64,000 bases of DNA, from positions 2,604,001-2,668,000 of the forward strand of contig OZ023193.1 in the NCBI GenBank assembly GCA_963995505.1, in the 5' to 3' direction. Positions 59,788 through 64,000 of the stretch are shown piece by piece. Positions within the stretch are counted from its first letter, which is position 1, and each line of letters starts with the position of its first letter. Position numbers and translations under genes: made by a program. Under the pieces are notes generated by a model. The model searched no databases and was not told the DNA's origin. It was given only the letters and a program-made list of their open reading frames with translations. This DNA is from Hypericum androsaemum (Eukaryota > Streptophyta > Magnoliopsida > Malpighiales > Hypericaceae).

Positions 59788-61097
59788 GGACAAATTACCT
59801 CACGTCCCTGTACTTTGGTCACTTTCTTCCTAGGGTCCCTGAATTTTGAAAAATGATTTTTCCGTTCTTAAGTTTTGATGATAATAGACTATCGGGTCTT
59901 TGGAGCCGGAATATTCCATATTCTCCGGCGAACCCCCACTTGAAATGACCAACATGCCCATTCCACTTAAAAAAATTAATTTGCCTCCCTTCTCTCTCCC
60001 CCTCCTTCCTCCCCTCTTCTCTCTCCCCCTCTTTCATCTTCAACCAAAAAATCCTCTCTCCTTCTACCAAATTAGAAACATCAAAGAACACTATGAACAT
60101 CCTCAAGAACACCCCAACTAAAAATCAAGAACACCCAATTAACTAAACACCAACAACACCTAATTAATTAAATGCCATACTTTGACTTTAACCAAAAAAA
60201 TCGCAACATATAGTAAACCCAATTCATATATCCAGAAAATTGCAAATTGTACTGCTCAAAAGCATAAAAAACTGTACTGCAAAGAACAAGAGGCTTCGAA
60301 ATCTCTTGCCACGAGGTCCAGGAGAGAGGTCGCAACTCTGGTTTCGAGGGAGGGCGAAACTGCTGCTGCCGATGCCGGTGTTTTGGTCGAGCTTTCCGTA
60401 GCGAGATGCCACCTCGAGCACATCCTCGGCGGCCCCCGCTAGCTTGGGCTTGTCTATGCTCCCGCTCTCTCCTCGGAGCGCCTGCTGCGCTGCCTGCGCC
60501 AGGTACTTCGCCTCTGACATCAGCTTCGACGATGCCGGCTGGTGGTGGTGGCCTCCTCGTAGGAATCCGTCCTTGAAGTCGCGTACTTTGTGGGTTTTCA
60601 TTGGTACTCCTCCATTTCTGTGATTCGGTCGGTACAATGAGGAGGTCAGGAAGAAGAGCAAGGGGGTTCGACTTTTAATTATAATATATTTAGATTTGTT
60701 TAGAAAGGGAGGAGGTGGGGAGGAACTACGGCTGGTCGGTAATTTTAGGGTTCCGGTGTCGTACAAGATTTGGGTATTTCCAAAGCTCGAAGATACGATT
60801 AGGTATTGATCTCGTGTTAAGATTCAGGTATTTTTTAGTTTGGACATTGAACGTGGGAGGAGGAAGATGAAGTGGGAGGAAGAAGAAGGAGAAAGGAAAA
60901 ATGTTTTTTTTCTTTTTTTAGTGGGAGGGTATTTTGGTCATTTCAAGTGGGGTTGATCGGAGAAAAATGAATATTTCGGCTTCAGGGACCCGAGAGTCTA
61001 TTATCATCAAAACTTAGGGACGGAAAAACATTTTTCAAAATCCAGGGACCCTAAGGGGAGGGTGACCAAAGTACTGGAACGTGAGAGTAATTTGCCC
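59788..61097. mobile_element. Pack-MULE-like element (1.3 kb) with long TIRs
   Basis: Terminal inverted repeats of about 180 bp: left GGACAAATTACCTCACGTCC, right (reverse complement) GGGCAAATTACTCTCACGTT, both continuing through TGTACTTTGG/AGTACTTTGG, AGGGTCCCTG, TTTTGATGATAATAGACT and CCACTTGAAATGACCA. A 9-bp target duplication TAAACGAAA / TAAAAAAAA matches 7 of 9. The interior has no transposase but carries a nodulin-related gene fragment (60224-60601, minus). Long TIRs, 9-bp TSD and captured gene are the Pack-MULE pattern. Confidence 0.82.
60224..60601 (-). pseudogene. Captured nodulin-related protein (NRP1-like) fragment
   Basis: ATG at 60601: MKTHKVRDFKDGFLRGG, then HHHQPASSKLMSEAKYLAQA, AQQALRGESGSIDKPKLAGA, AEDVLEVASRYGKLDQNTGI. 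This matches the conserved core of plant nodulin-related proteins (repeated small-residue helices, ..ASS-YGK-D..G-G). The usual YxxKAExYLxxY tail is replaced by SSSFALPRNQ and a hydrophobic end running towards the element's TIR, so the C-terminus is a fusion with transposon DNA. 126 codons, open and GC-rich. It may be expressed as a chimera; function unknown. Confidence 0.72.
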
Positions 61098-61349
61098 TAA
61101 AAAAAATGCTTGAAACAAAGCTCTGTTTGAGCTAAAAACAGATAAATCATTCTTTTCTTCCCTTTAATTTCCTTTTTTCTCCCTTCAAAAATAATTCCTC
61201 GATATAAAACCGTTGTAGAGTTTATCTCCTAATACAGTTATAAAACTATCGAGTGTTTCCACCAAATTTTATCTCGTTTATACGGTTAGATAACTATATA
61301 AATAAATAAATAAATATAAATATATATAAATATATATATATATATACCG

Positions 61350-61730
61350 ACTATGATCAAATAGTTGTACAGTTATGATAAAATAGTTTGTTATATAGTG
61401 TTCAAATGATATACTCGGTTATATCAAATGGTAAGCTCAATTATATCGAATAGTATGTCCGGTTTAATTAAATTATATATCGAATGATATGCCCGGTTAT
61501 ATCAAATAATTTGTCCGGTTATATTAAATAATTTGTCCGGTTATTAAATAATTAATTAAATTATATATCGAATGATATGTTCGGTTATATCAAATGATAT
61601 GCTTAATTACATCGAATGGTATATTCGATTATTTAAAATACTTATAATAAGAAAATTAAATTATTAATTAAATGATATGTCGAATTATATTAAATAATAT
61701 GACCAGTTATATCCAATGGTATGCCAAAAA
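61350..61730 (+). repeat. Degenerate minisatellite of GGTTATATCAAAT units
   Basis: Repeated ATATCGAATGATATG / CCGGTTATATCAAATAATTT motifs, roughly 20-24-bp units in more than ten degenerate copies, preceded by (TA)n at 61.32-61.35 kb. The array begins where intron homology between the two KRP-like copies ends. Confidence 0.85.
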
Positions 61731-61899
61731 ATGAGCCAAGAAAATTTAATAAGCAAAGATTATATATATATATATATATATTAGAGAGAGAAACCAACCT
61801 AACAAAACTAACGTGTCAACCAATAACTCCACACCCCACGAAACAAGCACGTCCCTCTTTTTTTCTTTGATTATTTATTTAATTACAATACTATCCTTG

Positions 61900-63253
61900 G
61901 TCCATTTAAAGTCAGGCCGGTCTTGGGTTCCTGTTTGAGGAATGAGGGTCTGTTTGGGAACCAATAGTTTAGGAGTAGATAAAAAATTAGGAATATAAAG
62001 TACAATATACCTGTTTGGTGAAATAGTAGATTGGGTAGTTACTCCAATCTACTAGTAGAAAGAAGATAAGGTAGTTATTTTTTTATTTCTTTATAGTTTT
62101 GGTTGCATTTTTTAGTAAATTTTTTTAAGATAAGAATTTCAAATTATTTTATTTCTAATGTACATCAAATTAATGATATCTATTTTTTATTGCAAAAGTC
62201 ATCGAAAAGAAGATAAAAATATTTGTGCAGAATAAAATTATCAATATTACTATCGGATAAAAAATATGTAATAATTATTTTAAAAATATCAAAAAAAATA
62301 AATACAAAATTAACAAATAATTTTTTTCTCATTTCTAATATTTTTAAAGTGCTCGTATGTTCTTAAATAAAAATGAAATTATTCACTATATATGAAATTA
62401 CATAATATTGTTATTTTAATTCTACTTTCAATGAATATGAATATTTACTAAATAGTTGTATATTATATGTTTGATCAAAAGTTTTTTGATGTTAACTATA
62501 CTATATAAAACAATATTTCAAAAAATTTACAAAATTAATATCTCTTAAAAAATAAATTTCCTAAATATAGTAAATAACTAAGTTCTTTACTCATTGAGAC
62601 ATCAATTTGAAAAATAAGTAATATTAAATTATTACTATTTTAATTTAAATAAATAATTTAGATTATTTTATTTAAATTTAATTCAAAAATTAATAATTAA
62701 TTTAACCAAAAAATATGGTTTAATATTATGTTATTTATTCTGCACGGAATTATAAAAATATAGTTTTGAATTAGTTAACTGTAAGAATTAGAATAAATGA
62801 TAATTTTAACATATTAAAATAAATATTGACATGGTCTTGTTATTCTTATTCTTATATCCAACTAAATGTAAGAAATTAATATATTCAATAAGTTAACTAT
62901 TTTTCCTTTATCAAAATATTTATTTAGAATATAAATAAGTTATATATTAAATTATTACTACTTTAATTTAAATAAATAATGTAGATTATTTTATTTAAGT
63001 ATAATTTATAATTTATAAATTAATAATTAACTTAACCAAAAATATATAATCTACTAAATTGAATCTGCTATCTTCTAGTTGAGTTTACCAAACAAAATTT
63101 TCAATCTACTATCTGCTCACAATCTGCTATCTACTTTCTATTATCTGCTATTTGCTTTCTATTATTTGCTATCTGGTTCCAATCTGTTTCGCTAAACAGA
63201 CCTGAATCCAGTCCCTTTAAAGTCAGGCCGGTCCTGGGTTCCTACTCGAGGAC
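61900..63253. repeat. Direct repeat of about 40 bp flanking the 61.9-63.2 kb element
   Basis: TTTAAAGTCAGGCCGGTC + YTGGGTTCCT lies at 61907-61940 and again at 63217-63250, one copy on each side of the element. Confidence 0.85.
61946..63202. mobile_element. AT-rich DNA element with GGTCTGTTT terminal repeats
   Basis: Ends GGGTCTGTTTGGGAACCAATAG and, inverted, GGTCTGTTTAGCGAAACAGATTGG. Flanked by TGA on both sides, which may be a 3-bp duplication. It contains a direct repeat of about 100 bp (62.63-62.71 and 62.94-63.04 kb, TTAATTTAAATAAATAAT..) and no recognisable transposase. A Harbinger/Tourist-like or hAT-like non-autonomous element; the superfamily is undecided. Confidence 0.65.
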
Positions 63254-63279
63254 CGAATCCAGTCCCATGAAGAACAGGT

Positions 63280-64000
63280 CTAGGATTATCTTCTTGGACC
63301 ATCTATATAATATCAGTATTACGAGCTCTTGGGACTTGTAAGAATGTTCTATTTGGAGTTAAACAATATAAAAATCGAACATTTGTCAAACTTCACGTGA
63401 TAAAATGTCTATTCACGGAATGTAAGACCTTTTATATAATTAAGATTTTTCCTTCAAAATTTTAATCACGATTCTATATAATCTCGAGTTTTCATCCGTA
63501 CGTCTAGCACTTGTACAATGCAAGTAGTAAAAGTAAGGTGACCTGTTTAGGAAAATAAGATTAACGAGGAAAGAAAAATTTAACGATATAAAGTTGGAAC
63601 TAAGATATTGTTAACTTATTTCAAATAGGGAAAGAAAATGGATAAATATTTTTTGGACTTTACCAACATGAAAGATATTAATAGAATAGACAATTCTAAT
63701 AGTGCTAGAAATTCAGGGAAAAAAAACTCCCGTCGAAAATAATTCATCTGTGTGGTCCCCACTAAACCCTTTTACTATTCATAGAATACTTGATTTTCCT
63801 CACTAATAACAACAATATAATAATGACAATAATACCAATCTGTGAGTTGGAATTGTCCAGGAAGAGTATTCTGGCTGATCATCAGCCCTAATTTGGTACA
63901 ACCTCCAAATTTCTCGTTTCATGTATTGTTAATTATGATTATTCAAAATTGTACGTTATTGGAATTCGACAAGATGGAATCTTGAGAGGAAAAAATATTT
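63280..64000 (+). repeat. Third copy of the arm flank
   Basis: Reverse complement of about 40.44-41.21 kb (for example ATTATCTTCTTGGACCAT here, ATGGACCAAGAAGATAAT there; GGAATTCGACAAGATGGAAT here, versus GTCTTGTCGAATTCTAATA). It runs off the window end. Position 64000 corresponds to about 40440. Confidence 0.85.

Noticed and set aside
1..64000. CRISPR arrays, bacterial-type operons, tRNA or rRNA genes
   Set aside because: The tandem repeats seen lack the regular repeat-spacer pattern and the DNA is plant nuclear. No tRNA cloverleaf or rRNA stretch was recognised by eye; a tRNA scan would be needed to exclude tRNAs.

Overview
This window is nuclear DNA from a flowering plant, most likely a eudicot. 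The evidence is AT-rich spacers, short introns with GT..AG borders, degenerate LTR retrotransposons of the Ty1/copia and Ty3/gypsy (chromovirus) types, hAT- and Mutator-like DNA elements, and fragments of plant gene families (mitochondrial Lon protease, CCT-eta chaperonin, GT47 exostosin-type glycosyltransferase, nodulin-related protein, and a probable KRP/ICK cyclin-dependent kinase inhibitor). I cannot name the species.

Layout. 1-7.4 kb and 35.0-43.7 kb are the two arms of a large, diverged inverted duplication. Each arm carries one copy of a small two-exon gene for a protein with a mitochondrial-type N-terminus: 38.4-39.1 kb (+) is intact, 2.4-3.1 kb (-) is frameshifted. Each arm also carries 1.8-2.2 kb tandem units and a shared outer flank. 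A third copy of part of the outer flank ends the window (63.3-64.0 kb). The spacer between the arms holds an 8.0 kb Ty1/copia element (11.2-19.2 kb) with two LTRs, a perfect 5-bp target duplication and an unexpected intact reading frame between primer-binding site and gag. It also holds a truncated CCT-eta fragment, a two-terminus hAT-type MITE, an apparently intact ten-exon gene encoding only the N-terminal domain of a Lon protease, and a copia fragment with an internal inversion.

44-51 kb is transposon-dominated: minisatellites, a copia element that has lost its integrase domain and most of one LTR, and a chromovirus 3' end joined to it. 51-62 kb is a second zone of inverted gene fragments. 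It has two copies of a probable KRP exon 1 facing opposite ways, scrambled pseudogene copies of the Lon-N gene, a GT47 fragment, a second MITE of the same family, a hAT relic with TIRs and TSD, and a Pack-MULE-like element carrying a nodulin-related gene fragment. That Pack-MULE-like element sits inside the intron of the KRP-like copy. The other KRP-like copy preserves the empty site.

Likely functional host genes are few: the two-exon gene at 38.4 kb and the Lon-N gene at 27.8 kb. Everything else recognisable is transposon, pseudogene or fragment. The window shows the history of repeated inversion/duplication and transposition, not a pathway.
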